Source: Hyphomonas sp.
GTDB lineage: Bacteria > Pseudomonadota > Alphaproteobacteria > Caulobacterales > Hyphomonadaceae
DNA: 64,000 bases
Assembly: GCA_016124495.1 (NCBI GenBank)
Contig: WGNP01000006.1
Coordinates: 1 to 64,000, forward strand
Direction of reading: 5' to 3'
This document shows positions 35,677 through 47,361 of the stretch, in pieces (the first letter of the stretch is position 1; every line of letters begins with the position of its first letter). Position numbers and translations under genes: made by a program. Under the pieces are notes generated by a model, which did no database searches, was not told where the DNA came from, and saw only the letters and a program-made list of their open reading frames with translations.

Positions 35677-37122
35677 ATGTCGGAAGTTTTTGTATCATAT
35701 AATCGGGAAGACCTGAAAATCGCCCAGTTGATCGTCGACGGGCTTACCGCCGAAGGCTTCAATGTCTGGATGGACCAGAACCTTCAGGCGGGCGAAAACT
35801 ATGACGAGATCACCGAGGACCGCCTGCACAAGGCCCGCGCCGTGGTCGTGCTCTGGTCCAGCCGTTCGGTGAAATCCCGCTGGGTCCGCGCCGAGGCTAC
35901 CATCGGGGCCCGCAAGAACACACTTGTGCCGCTGATGATCGAGGAATGCGACCGCCCGGTCATGTTCGAACTCATCCAGACGACCGACCTGTCGAAATGG
36001 CAGGGCGACCGCAACGATCCTGCCTGGCTCGCCTTCATCGAAGTGATCAAGAAGCGCCTCGCCGCCACGCCCGCGCCGTCCAAGGGCAGCGAGAGCCGGG
36101 GCGGCCGGCCCGCCGCCGAAAAGCCCCGCAAGCGCGTCAAGCCGCCGAAACAGAAACAACGCTCCGGCGGCCTGCTCACCGCTGTGTTGCTCACTTTCAT
36201 TTTCGGCATGGTCAGCGCCGCCGGCATCTATATCCTGCGCCCGGACCTCGTGGCGCCGGTCCTCACGCAGCTCTCGGCCCTGGCGGCGCCAGAATCTGCC
36301 GAGGCCGAGCCTGCTGCCGCCGCGTCACTCGCTGCCGAAGTCATTCCTCCGCCTGCGGAGGAAGTTGCGCCGGAGCCTGTAGCGGAGCCCGTCATCGAGA
36401 CGCCCGCCGAGCCCGTGCTCGCTACTTTCCGCGAATGCGATATGTGCCCGGACATGATCTCCATTCCCGGCGGAACCTTCCTGATGGGCGCCCCGGAAGA
36501 GGAACTTGCCCGAAACGCCTGGGAAGGTCCGCAGCGCAAGGTCGCCATGGCGCCCTTCGCGATCAGCCAGACCGAGATCACCTTTGACCAGTGGGATGCC
36601 TGCGTCGCCGATGGCGGCTGCGGCGGCTACACGCCGCCCGCTGGAACAAAAGGCCGCGGCCTCCAGCCGGTCGCCAAGGTTTCGTGGAGGGACGCGCAGG
36701 CCTACACCGCCTGGCTGACGAAAAAGACCGGCCGGCCTTACCGCCTGCCTTCTGAAGCCGAATGGGAATTTACCGCCCGCGCCGGCACGACAACCCCCTT
36801 CTGGTGGGGTCCGCTGTTCGAAGCCGACAAGGCCGCCACCGGCACGGAGCCGCAGAGCGTCGACACGCTGCCCGCCAACGCGGCCGGCCTTGCGGGAATT
36901 TCCGGCAACCTGCGCGAATGGGTGCAGGACTGCTACGTCAACACCTTCGCGAACGCCCCGCTCGATGGCCGCGCCGTGGAAGTCGCCGCGTGCAAGCTGC
37001 GCGTCGTGCGCGGCGGCTCGTTCAAGTCAACGCCGGCCGAGCTGCGCATCGCCGCCCGCGCCCGCATCGACAGCGCCGCCCGCGACGATCTCACCGGCTT
37101 CCGCGTCGCCGCCCAGCCCTGA
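35677..37122 (+). CDS. TIR-transmembrane-SUMF1 receptor-like protein
   Basis: The 481-residue protein has three parts. Residues 1-130 form a TIR domain (MSEVFVSYNREDLKIAQLIV and GFNVWMDQNL). Glu73 in SRWVRAEA aligns with the catalytic glutamate of SARM1-type TIR NADases. A basic linker leads to one membrane helix at about 166-188. After a Pro/Ala/Glu-rich stalk (about 190-250), residues 254-481 form a formylglycine-generating-enzyme-like (SUMF1) domain: SIPGGTFLMGAPEEE, PVAKVSWRDAQAYTAWL, RLPSEAEWEFTARAG and VVRGGSF. It ends GFRVAAQP without the catalytic cysteine pair, so it is probably a binding module. The topology puts TIR inside and SUMF1 in the periplasm. The ATG at 35677 has AAGGTGGGGA upstream. 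Confidence 0.88.
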   Translation: MSEVFVSYNREDLKIAQLIVDGLTAEGFNVWMDQNLQAGENYDEITEDRLHKARAVVVLWSSRSVKSRWVRAEATIGARKNTLVPLMIEECDRPVMFELIQTTDLSKWQGDRNDPAWLAFIEVIKKRLAATPAPSKGSESRGGRPAAEKPRKRVKPPKQKQRSGGLLTAVLLTFIFGMVSAAGIYILRPDLVAPVLTQLSALAAPESAEAEPAAAASLAAEVIPPPAEEVAPEPVAEPVIETPAEPVLATFRECDMCPDMISIPGGTFLMGAPEEELARNAWEGPQRKVAMAPFAISQTEITFDQWDACVADGGCGGYTPPAGTKGRGLQPVAKVSWRDAQAYTAWLTKKTGRPYRLPSEAEWEFTARAGTTTPFWWGPLFEADKAATGTEPQSVDTLPANAAGLAGISGNLREWVQDCYVNTFANAPLDGRAVEVAACKLRVVRGGSFKSTPAELRIAARARIDSAARDDLTGFRVAAQP

Positions 37123-37130
37123 GCGCGGCT

Positions 37131-37817
37131 TCAGGGCTGCAGGCTGCGATAGTTCAGAATGTCCTGATGCAGATCATCCAGTACGCGCTTGGATCGTCCC
37201 CAGTCTGACGATTGGCCTTCGAACACGACCGCGCTGGACACCAGCGTGCCTGCTGCCTTGCGCTCCAGCGTCATCGACAGTCTACCTTTCCAGGTCGTCA
37301 TGCTGGAGGGGATCTCCGCCTGCACGACGCAGCCATCGGTCCCCTCGTGCACCGCCACCAGCGTCTGGTTCCGGCTCGACAGCGAACAGAGGATCGCCGC
37401 CAGCACGCGCCCATAGGATGTGGCGTAGCCGTTCTTCGCGTCCTTGCCGGTCTTGACGCCCATCTTGGCGTACAGCGGCGCCGCGACCTCCGCGATCAGC
37501 TTGATCGGTAAGCCGCCCGAGCCTGAGGCGTCGAGGATCGGCTGGGCCAGTTTCATGAACTCGTCGGCTGACATCCCGGCCTTGCTGGCCTTCGCGGCGT
37601 CCGCGATCAGCGCCTTCACCTCGGGGTGGCCCAGCACGACACGGTAATTCGTCGTCTCGCGCCAGTCCTCGCCGGTCCAGGGCAGAGCGGGCTCGGGCGC
37701 GGCCAGAGGCTCGCTCACCGCCGCCATCAGCCCCGTCTCGCGAGCCAGCCGCGTCCCGCAGCCCGCACAGAAAACATGCTCCGGCGCCGCCGCCTTGCCG
37801 CACTGGGTACAAAACAT
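37131..37817 (-). CDS. Zinc-ribbon protein of unknown function
   Basis: The 228-residue protein starts MFCTQCGKAAAPEHVFCAGC. Cys3, Cys6, Cys17 and Cys20 form a zinc ribbon. A Pro/Ala-rich linker follows, then an unrecognised domain (about 55-228) containing GRVLAAILCSLSSRNQTLV. There is no signal peptide or membrane helix. It converges on the TIR gene with only eight bases between the stops. I do not recognise the C-terminal domain. Confidence 0.75.
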   Translation of the reverse strand: MFCTQCGKAAAPEHVFCAGCGTRLARETGLMAAVSEPLAAPEPALPWTGEDWRETTNYRVVLGHPEVKALIADAAKASKAGMSADEFMKLAQPILDASGSGGLPIKLIAEVAAPLYAKMGVKTGKDAKNGYATSYGRVLAAILCSLSSRNQTLVAVHEGTDGCVVQAEIPSSMTTWKGRLSMTLERKAAGTLVSSAVVFEGQSSDWGRSKRVLDDLHQDILNYRSLQP

Positions 37818-37861
37818 CGAGGCTCTCCCCTCTTCGTATCGAAGAGGGGAATTTAGCCGGT

Positions 37862-38470
37862 TCAGGCGCCCGCGTCAGCCAGGTTCTGGTTGGCAAAATC
37901 CCAGTTCACGAGGCTCGACAGGAACGTGTCGATGTAATCCGGGCGGCGGTTCTGGTAGTCGATGTAATAGGCGTGTTCCCAGACATCCATCGTCAGCAGC
38001 GGCGTCGTGCCAGCCTCGGTCATGGGCGTCTCGGCGTTCGGCGTCTTGCTGATCACCAGCTTGCCGCCCTTATAGCTCAGCCAGGCCCAGCCGGAGCCGA
38101 ACTGCGTCGCGCCGGCAGCCTTGAACTCTTTTACAAAATTGTCATAGCCGCCAAGGTCGCGCTCGATCAGGTCCGCCACCTTACCATGCGGCTTGCCGCC
38201 GCCGCCGGGCTTCATCGAATGCCAGTAGAACGTGTGGTTCCATACCTGAGCGGAGTTGTTGAAGATTCCGGCCTTCGCCTTGTCGCCGGCAGAATCCTTG
38301 ATAACCGCTTCCAGTGAGGCGTTCTCATGGGGCGTTCCGGCCAGCAGGCCGTTGAGATTAGTCACATAGGCCTGATGGTGCTTGCCATAGTGGAAATTCA
38401 GCGTCTCCTCGGAGATGTGCGGGGCAAGGGCTGTGCGGGCATACGGCAGCTCGGGCAGGGTGAAGGCCAT
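37862..38470 (-). CDS. sodB: Superoxide dismutase, Fe type
   Basis: The 202-residue enzyme removes superoxide in the cytoplasm. The metal ligands His27, His79, Asp162 and His166 are present. The block ATQFGSGWAWL (about 121-131), with Gln in TQFGSGW, and DVWEHAYYIDYQNRRPDYI indicate the iron form rather than manganese. No signal peptide is present. GAGGACG lies upstream of the ATG. The 67-base gap to the next gene upstream is a divergent promoter region. Confidence 0.95.
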   Translation of the reverse strand: MAFTLPELPYARTALAPHISEETLNFHYGKHHQAYVTNLNGLLAGTPHENASLEAVIKDSAGDKAKAGIFNNSAQVWNHTFYWHSMKPGGGGKPHGKVADLIERDLGGYDNFVKEFKAAGATQFGSGWAWLSYKGGKLVISKTPNAETPMTEAGTTPLLTMDVWEHAYYIDYQNRRPDYIDTFLSSLVNWDFANQNLADAGA

Positions 38471-38537
38471 GGGGAAACGTCCTCTATTGCGGCTTTGATG
38501 TCTTTCGCTTCGCAGCGGTTTGGCACATATGGGGGCC

Positions 38538-39188
38538 ATGTCAAACGAGACCAGACCCCTGACCCAGACTCCCTGGGCCGAGATCGACAAGCGCGTCCGC
38601 CGGGTCGACGAGGACCGCTGGATTTCCAGCCGTTTCGCCCCCGCCGGGCAGCGCCGCGCCCTCACCGCGCTCTATGCCCTGAATTATGAACTGGTCCGCG
38701 TGCAGGAAGTTGTCAGCGAGGAAACCCTCGGCCTCATCCGGTTCCAGTGGTGGCGCGAAGCGATCGGCGAAATTGAGGCCGGCAAGGCCCCGCGCGGTCA
38801 TGATGTCTGCCTCGCAATCGCTGAGGAAACTGCCGAGGGCCGTCTGAAGCCCGGCGCCCTGCAGAAGCTCGTCGACGGCTACCAGACCGCCTTTGTCGAG
38901 CAGGACCGCACCCGGGAGCCCGAAGCCTGGGTCGCGCTCGCCGCCGCCAACATACTCATTCCTGTCCACAACTGGGCCGAGGAAATCCGCTCCGTCTCTG
39001 CTGCCTACGCTGCCGTCCGCCGCAAGGCCAGCCACGCCTTCGGTCCGCACGTGCCACCGGCCCCCAAACCTCTGCGCCCCGCCATCGCCCACTTCCGCCT
39101 CCGGAAACTCTATTGCGAAGGCAAGGCGCCGAATCCTCTGTCCAAACGCTTCTCGATCATGAAAGCGATCAACACCGGCGAAGTGTGA
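38538..39188 (+). CDS. NDUFAF6-like squalene/phytoene synthase family protein
   Basis: The 216-residue protein shows the LYALNYELVRVQEVVSEETL and IRFQWWREAI blocks typical of the squalene/phytoene synthase superfamily. The DDxxD diphosphate-binding motifs of true synthases are missing. It is closest to the NDUFAF6 group, which helps assemble respiratory complex I in mitochondria. A catalytic role in terpenoid synthesis is therefore unlikely. Three in-frame ATGs lie at 38520, 38529 and 38538; I chose the last because conserved sequence starts soon after and GGGGG precedes it. Confidence 0.8.
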   Translation: MSNETRPLTQTPWAEIDKRVRRVDEDRWISSRFAPAGQRRALTALYALNYELVRVQEVVSEETLGLIRFQWWREAIGEIEAGKAPRGHDVCLAIAEETAEGRLKPGALQKLVDGYQTAFVEQDRTREPEAWVALAAANILIPVHNWAEEIRSVSAAYAAVRRKASHAFGPHVPPAPKPLRPAIAHFRLRKLYCEGKAPNPLSKRFSIMKAINTGEV

Positions 39189-39599
39189 TTTCGCCAAGCT
39201 GGCCAGGTTTTCACTGACGCCCGCAAGAGAACCTTTTCGCCGCCGCCTGGCGGTGCACTGACCGCAGCCCCTGCTTCCGCCCCAGGATCGCCGCCTGCGT
39301 TCCGAACGCCCTGGACCGAGCCACGCCCCTCTGGGATGATCCCGCCCGGTCGATGGATTTGCCATCCGGCTTCCTGCGATCGATGCGGCCGTCCGCCCCC
39401 CCATGCCTGGCCGGAAATCTTGCCGGCGGCGTCCTGCGAAGCCTCCGGCGCAACAGGATGCCGGCTCGGGCTCAGCGCTTGTCCGAATACAAGCTGGCAA
39501 TCCGGCGCTGACCCGGCCCTGTCCTGCAAGAGTGGGTCAAAATCAAAACAGCTCAAAACAACCGGTCAGCCCGTGCTGCGTTCGAACCTCTGCGCGCGC
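39189..39599. other. Non-coding gap with no recognisable feature
   Basis: These 411 bases separate the NDUFAF6-like gene from the end of trmFO. Several frames are open by chance in GC-rich DNA, but none shows protein-like composition or homology that I recognise. There is no tRNA-like cloverleaf and no RNase P or tmRNA core. The right end holds three TCAAAA-type motifs around 39538-39560. A decayed gene cannot be ruled out. Confidence 0.5.
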
Positions 39600-41003
39600 C
39601 TATTCTGCCGCGACCAGAACTTCGCCGGCCAGCCACACGTCGAAATCTTCCAGCGCACGGATCGCCTGCGCCATCTTTTTCGACTTTCCCTTGTCCTTGC
39701 CGCGCAGCCTTTTGCCGTCCGGCCCGGTCTTCGAATAGTCCTCAATATCCGGGAACAATCCGAAATTCACGTTCATCGGCTGGAACGTCTGGCCCGCCGC
39801 AAGATGCCCGCCGGTGATGTGGTTGACCAGCGCGCCCATCGCGGTCGTCGCCGGCGGCGCCTCCAGGCGCCGGCCAAGGCGTTCGGCAGCGGCCAGGCGG
39901 CCCGCGAGCAGGCCCATCGCCGCGCTCTCGACATAGCCTTCCACGCCGGTCACCTGGCCCGCAAACCGCAGGCGCGGCATCGTCTTCATGCGAAGCTGTC
40001 TGTCCAGCAGCTTCGGCGAGTTCAGGAACGTATTGCGATGAATGCCGCCGAGCCGTGCAAACTCGGCCTTCTCGAGTCCCGGGATCATCCGGAAAATCTC
40101 GGCCTGCGCGCCGTGTTTCAGCTTCGTCTGGAAGCCGACCATGTTCCACAAGGTGCCGAGTGCGTTGTCCTGCCGAAGCTGAACAACGGCATACGCCTTG
40201 ACGGCTGGATTGTGCGCATTGGTCAACCCGATCGGTTTCATCGGCCCGAAACGCAGGGTCTCCCGGCCGCGCTCCGCCATCACTTCGATGGGCAGGCAGC
40301 CTTCGAAATACGGCGTGTTCTTTTCCCAGTCCTTGAACTCGGTCTTCGGCGCAGCGATCAGCGCGTCGAGGAAGCGGTTGTACTCTTCCTGCGTCATCGG
40401 ACAATTGATATAGGCTGCCGTATCGCCGCCAGGGCCCGCCTTGTCATACCGGCTCTGGCGCCAGGCCTTGCTCATGTCGACGCTGTCGACATACACGATC
40501 GGCGCGATGGCGTCGAAGAAGGCCAGGTCAGTCTCGCCAGTATGCGCGCGCACGGCCTCTGCCAGCGCAATCGAGGTCAGCGGCCCGGTCGCGACGATCA
40601 CCGAGTCCCAGTCTTGCGGCGGAATGCCTGCGACTTCCTCGCGGACTATCGTCACCAGCGGATGCGCTTCCAGCTTGGCGGTCACGGCTTCGGCAAAGCC
40701 CTCGCGGTCCACCGCCAGCGCGCTGCCAGCTGGCACCTGATGCACCTTCGCCGTGGAAATGATCAGCCCGTTCGCGCGCCGCATTTCCTCGTGCAGCACG
40801 CCGACGGCATTGCTCGTATGGTCATCGGAGCGGAACGAATTGGAGCAGACAAGCTCGGCCAGCTTGTCGGTCTGGTGGGCCTCGGTGCCGCGAGTGCCGC
40901 GCATCTCGTGCAGGATCACCGGCACGCCGGCCTGCGCGATCTGCCAGCTGGCTTCGGAGCCGGCCATGCCGCCGCCGATCACATGAATGGATTTCAGGGT
41001 CAT
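39600..41003 (-). CDS. trmFO: Methylenetetrahydrofolate-tRNA uracil-5 methyltransferase TrmFO
   Basis: The 467-residue flavoprotein makes 5-methyluridine-54 in tRNA using methylene-THF and FADH2. The FAD motif GGGMAGSE is at residues 10-17. The diagnostic [11 protein letters not shown] with its catalytic cysteine is at about 52-62, and AINGHLA-type text appears as [20 protein letters not shown] near the C-terminus. Length is normal. The start [12 protein letters not shown] at 41003 is chosen because homology begins there. The C-terminal tail has a Lys-rich run ([11 protein letters not shown]). Confidence 0.95.
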   Translation of the reverse strand: MTLKSIHVIGGGMAGSEASWQIAQAGVPVILHEMRGTRGTEAHQTDKLAELVCSNSFRSDDHTSNAVGVLHEEMRRANGLIISTAKVHQVPAGSALAVDREGFAEAVTAKLEAHPLVTIVREEVAGIPPQDWDSVIVATGPLTSIALAEAVRAHTGETDLAFFDAIAPIVYVDSVDMSKAWRQSRYDKAGPGGDTAAYINCPMTQEEYNRFLDALIAAPKTEFKDWEKNTPYFEGCLPIEVMAERGRETLRFGPMKPIGLTNAHNPAVKAYAVVQLRQDNALGTLWNMVGFQTKLKHGAQAEIFRMIPGLEKAEFARLGGIHRNTFLNSPKLLDRQLRMKTMPRLRFAGQVTGVEGYVESAAMGLLAGRLAAAERLGRRLEAPPATTAMGALVNHITGGHLAAGQTFQPMNVNFGLFPDIEDYSKTGPDGKRLRGKDKGKSKKMAQAIRALEDFDVWLAGEVLVAAE

Positions 41004-41084
41004 GGCCGGGACATGGGGCCGCCGGGCCGGGCGCGTCAAGATGGCGTTTGCCCCCGGCGGGCGCGCGTTTTACCTGTCGGCCTC

Positions 41085-41894
41085 ATGACGGCGAAGATCT
41101 CGGCACGCAACCTAATGAATGAAGGCTGGCAGCAAGGTCTCGCCGCGCTGGTCCCCAACCTGCGCTGGCTCGCTCTGTTCGCAATCGCCGGCGGTTTATA
41201 CAGCGCTAGCCTCCGGCTGGATGGCAACCTCGCCGCGCCGCTTGCCATGGCGATCGCCACCTTCGGCGCCGGCATCCAGCTCTCCCGCGGCCTCTACAGC
41301 AGCCTTATCGGCCCGCGCCCGGGCGCATTCCTCGCACTCTCGCACGCCAATCTCGCGGTCTATCTGGCCTTTCTTTTCTTCGGTTTTTTCATCGGGTTCT
41401 TTCTGCTGATCCTGCCGGGTATCCTCATCGAGGCGCAGGGCAAGTATCAGCTCGGCGCCGACGCGGTCCCTGAACTTGTCCAGCAGGCCTTCATCGAAAT
41501 GCTGCCGACGCCGTACGGCTTGGTCTACCTTATTGTCGCCGCCGCGGGATTCGCAGTCCTTGCCTATTTCGCGCTGCGCCTGACGCTCTACGGCGCGGCG
41601 ACCTTCGACCGGGGCAAGGCCCTCGTCTTCCAGACCTTCCCCTGGACCAAAGCCCACCTGAAGCCGCTCGCCGCCGCGGCCCTTGCCACACATGTCGCGC
41701 CCTTTGCGGCTGGTCTTGCCGCAAATGCGGCGCTGCAGGCGGTGGTTCCGGATACGGCGCTCGGCTTCGCCATCGAAGCCGCCGCCGGCATCCTGCTGTT
41801 TGCACCCTTCCTGCTCGCGGGGCATGGCATGGCCGCTGCCGCCTACCGGCGCATGCGGCCCGATGCGGTCGCCAAGGCCTCCGTCTCCGCTTGA
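41085..41894 (+). CDS. Multi-pass membrane protein, first of three related genes
   Basis: The 269-residue protein has about six hydrophobic helices, for example LALFAIAGGLY at about 29-39 and LAFLFFGFFIGFFLLILPG. The loop RLTLYGAATFDRGKALVFQT, then W and T, resembles the RL-P-x(n)-R-K-I-F-x-W-x-R-G element of the two following proteins. Such proteins fall in the family near the GlpQ-associated membrane domain and have no known function. The ATG at 41085 lies 82 bases from the divergent trmFO start. Confidence 0.7.
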   Translation: MTAKISARNLMNEGWQQGLAALVPNLRWLALFAIAGGLYSASLRLDGNLAAPLAMAIATFGAGIQLSRGLYSSLIGPRPGAFLALSHANLAVYLAFLFFGFFIGFFLLILPGILIEAQGKYQLGADAVPELVQQAFIEMLPTPYGLVYLIVAAAGFAVLAYFALRLTLYGAATFDRGKALVFQTFPWTKAHLKPLAAAALATHVAPFAAGLAANAALQAVVPDTALGFAIEAAAGILLFAPFLLAGHGMAAAAYRRMRPDAVAKASVSA

Positions 41895-41947
41895 TCGGCC
41901 CGGCCTAACGCGGCTAGGCTGCGCCGCAGGGTGCGGAGGAACGCTGC

Positions 41948-42919
41948 ATGATCCGGGGCTTCACCTTCGAGCGCGCACTCGGCTGGCCCTTCACGGCGCC
42001 GCACGTGGCGTCCTTCCCGTGGATCTTCGGCCTAGCCTACGCGCTTGTATTCATGGCGGTGTTCGGTGCGGCCGCCTTGCTGGCTGCAGACGACTTTGTC
42101 GCCTGGATCGCGGCGCTGGAGGCGGCTGATGGCAGCAGCAATCCGCAGGCGGGTTTCGATGCGTTCTTTGGCGGCCTCGCCGGACTGATCCCCTGGATGG
42201 CGCTGAGCGGACTGGCCAGCTGGATGATCTTGGCGATGTTCGAGGCCGCTTCGCAGCGCCGATATATCCGGGGCGAAGCCTTCTCGCTCGGCTTCGGGGC
42301 GGACGAGGCGCGGATGATGGTCGTCGGCCTGCTCTGGGGGCTGATCGGATTTGCGCTGATCGCCGTGCCGGTTCTGCTGATCATGTGGTCGGCGATGGCG
42401 GCTGTGTTCGCGGGCGCTGAGGGGATGACCGACGCCGAAGCCGGCGAGCGCATCCTCGGCCCGATGTTCGGCGCCATGGGGCTGATGCTGCTGATCTTTC
42501 CCGTTTACGTTTTCCTCGCGACGCGGCTGGCGCCCTGTTTCGGCCTGACCGTTCGTGAAAGGAAGATCCGTTTCCTGGATGCCTGGAATGTCTCGCGCGG
42601 CCGGTTCTGGCCGATTCTCGGGGCATATGTCATCCTCGCCATACCGGGCAGCATTCTCGGCCAGGTGATCACCAGCATCGCGCAGATGATCATCATGCCC
42701 GCCTCTATGGACCTCGTCAGCGCACTCGATCAGGGAGCCGATGTGCGCGGCCTGATCTTTTCGCCCGGTTTCCTGGTGCCGGTGGGGGCTTATGTCTTCA
42801 TCGTCCTGTTCGTGCAGGGCGTGCTGCAGCATGCCGTGGGCGGCCCCGCCGCCTTCGCCGTACGCCATGATCCGCGCGGCGGGATCGAAGAGGAAAACCA
42901 GCTCGAAGCGTTCAACTGA
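41948..42919 (+). CDS. Multi-pass membrane protein, second of three
   Basis: The 323-residue protein has about six membrane helices. Conserved cytoplasmic loops read FEAASQRRYIRGEAFSLGF then GADEARMMVVGLLW, and LTVRERKIRFLDAWNVSRG. The next gene repeats these blocks almost word for word, so the two are tandem duplicates. No enzymatic motif is visible. The C-terminus ends in an acidic tail. GCGGAGGAAC gives a good ribosome-binding site. Function unknown. Confidence 0.78.
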   Translation: MIRGFTFERALGWPFTAPHVASFPWIFGLAYALVFMAVFGAAALLAADDFVAWIAALEAADGSSNPQAGFDAFFGGLAGLIPWMALSGLASWMILAMFEAASQRRYIRGEAFSLGFGADEARMMVVGLLWGLIGFALIAVPVLLIMWSAMAAVFAGAEGMTDAEAGERILGPMFGAMGLMLLIFPVYVFLATRLAPCFGLTVRERKIRFLDAWNVSRGRFWPILGAYVILAIPGSILGQVITSIAQMIIMPASMDLVSALDQGADVRGLIFSPGFLVPVGAYVFIVLFVQGVLQHAVGGPAAFAVRHDPRGGIEEENQLEAFN

Positions 42920-42937
42920 GAGACAGGTGACTGGCGC

Positions 42938-43876
42938 ATGACCGGAGACAGCATCAGCCTGAAAGGCGCAACGACGCACTTTCTGCACTCGCAGGGTCCG
43001 CGCGGATTCCTGCTGCGGTTCGTATTGGTCTACGCAGTCCTGACCCTCGTTCTGCAGGGCGTCGGCGTCTGGACGCAGGCCCCGGTCTACGAACTCTACC
43101 TGCGCGCCATCGCCGGCAATGACGGCGACATCACGCCCTACGCCGACGAGCTGTCAGCCCATTCGTTCAGGGCCAATATCGGCTCGTTGATTTTGCTGCC
43201 GTTCAGCCTCGCGCTCTGGGTCCTCTTCGAGGCGGCCAGCCAGCGGCGATACCTGCGCGCCGAAGGCTTCAGCCTGAAGCTCGGCGCCGATGAAGGCCGC
43301 CTTGCGGTCGTCGGACTTATCTGGTTTGCGCTTTTGATTGCGGGCTGTTTTGCGCTGGCGCTCGGCGCGGTCATCCCGGGCGTGATTGTAGGTCTTGCGG
43401 TCGGCGCGGCAGCGGGCGCGCTGCTGGGCGGAGGGATTTTCGTCATTGGGCTGGTTGTGGCGCTTTACCTGTTCGCGCGCCTCTCGCCGGCCGCGCCGCT
43501 GACGATCCGTGATCGGCAGATCCGTTTCTTCGAAAGCTGGAATCTGACAAGGGGCCATGGCTGGTCACTGGCAGGCAGCTATTTCGCGCTTTTCGCGGTG
43601 TTCACCCTGGTCTCACTAGTGCTTTACGCCGTCTTGTTCTTTCTCGCCTTCGTGCTCGTCGCGCCCGCCATCGACTCCAGCGCTGGAGATGAGATGGCGA
43701 ACGCCGTGCTCTCCGTTATGGCGCAGCCTGCCTTCTGGGGTCCGATGGCTTTCGTCATGCTGCTGATGCAGATGGCTTTCGGCGCCTTCGCCCACGCTCT
43801 CGGCGGGCCGGCGGCCTGGATGGTGCGCCAGGAGGCTTACCAGGGCAGCACAGTGATAACCGAGACGTTCGGCTAG
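42938..43876 (+). CDS. Multi-pass membrane protein, third of three
   Basis: This 312-residue paralogue of the preceding product shares FEAASQRRYLRAEGFSLKL, GADEGRLAVVGLIW and LTIRDRQIRFFESWNLTRG, plus GGPAA and VR near the C-terminus. It has about six helices. A glycine-rich helix (VGLAVGAAAGALLGGGIF) lies in the middle. It starts 18 bases after its neighbour, so both are surely co-transcribed. The conserved Arg/Trp loop is probably the functional part. Function unknown. Confidence 0.78.
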   Translation: MTGDSISLKGATTHFLHSQGPRGFLLRFVLVYAVLTLVLQGVGVWTQAPVYELYLRAIAGNDGDITPYADELSAHSFRANIGSLILLPFSLALWVLFEAASQRRYLRAEGFSLKLGADEGRLAVVGLIWFALLIAGCFALALGAVIPGVIVGLAVGAAAGALLGGGIFVIGLVVALYLFARLSPAAPLTIRDRQIRFFESWNLTRGHGWSLAGSYFALFAVFTLVSLVLYAVLFFLAFVLVAPAIDSSAGDEMANAVLSVMAQPAFWGPMAFVMLLMQMAFGAFAHALGGPAAWMVRQEAYQGSTVITETFG

Positions 43877-43981
43877 GCGTTCGACCTGAACGTTAGGCCA
43901 AGCCAGCTGACACTTCCTCAGCGAACGGCTTCAATCTTCGATTTCGTTCAGTGTGAGTGGTACTTCTTTTTTACGACCGGT

Positions 43982-46954
<2,973 letters not shown>

Positions 46955-46995
46955 GGGGATCGGGCTCGCTCGGGAGGAAAGTCGTAGAGGCTGGA

Positions 46996-47142
46996 TTATA
47001 GGGGGTCTTTAAGCGTTTTGCTGCCGAAGAAAAAAGATTCACCCTTCGACGTGTTCAGCAAGGCGCTGGATATGATCACGAACCAGGCGATGGCCAGGCC
47101 AAGCATGGCAGCGCAAACAATTAGGATGAAGATGGCCAGCAT
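46996..47142 (-). CDS. 48-residue membrane microprotein upstream of uvrA
   Basis: This small frame reads [20 protein letters not shown], then [28 protein letters not shown] and TAA. Residues 2-29 form one strong transmembrane helix. The polar tail is basic. It lies on the uvrA strand, its stop 41 bases before the uvrA ATG and its start 76 bases downstream of the SOS box. It would thus be the first gene of an SOS-controlled uvrA transcript. A weak GAAGAA lies 12 bases before the ATG. I recognise no family. Caulobacter SidA, an SOS-induced 29-residue membrane inhibitor of division, is a functional precedent but I claim no sequence match. Short frames arise by chance, so this is provisional. Confidence 0.45.
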   Translation of the reverse strand: MLAIFILIVCAAMLGLAIAWFVIISSALLNTSKGESFFFGSKTLKDPL

Positions 47143-47217
47143 GTACGCATTTCTTCAAAACAGACATTGGCGAAACAGCATCTTGTGATCTGTGCCGCGA
47201 GTCCGGATTGACGACAA

Positions 47218-47232
47218 GAACAAAGTGTGAAC
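47218..47232. promoter_or_regulatory. LexA (SOS) box between uvrA and ssb
   Basis: GAAC (47218-47221), seven bases and GAAC (47229-47232) is a perfect match to the alphaproteobacterial SOS box GTTC-N7-GTTC read from the other strand. On the ssb side it lies within the spacer of a possible promoter (TTGACG at 47208-47213), where bound LexA would block RNA polymerase. One box can serve both divergent genes. Confidence 0.85.
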
Positions 47233-47361
47233 AGTAGGCGCAGCTGCTTTTGGTCGCAGCCGAAAGCGCCGGTGGAATTCTTCGCCTGCGAGGCGACAAT
47301 CCGGCGGCCGGGGCGTATTAGAGTTCGAATCGATAGCGAAACAGACACAACGGAGGTCCTC

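Noticed and set aside
39336-41894. An 852-codon plus-strand frame covering the trmFO region and running into the 41085 membrane protein
   Set aside because: Only its last 269 codons are protein-like. The upstream part is antisense to trmFO, and the true start with homology is the ATG at 41085.
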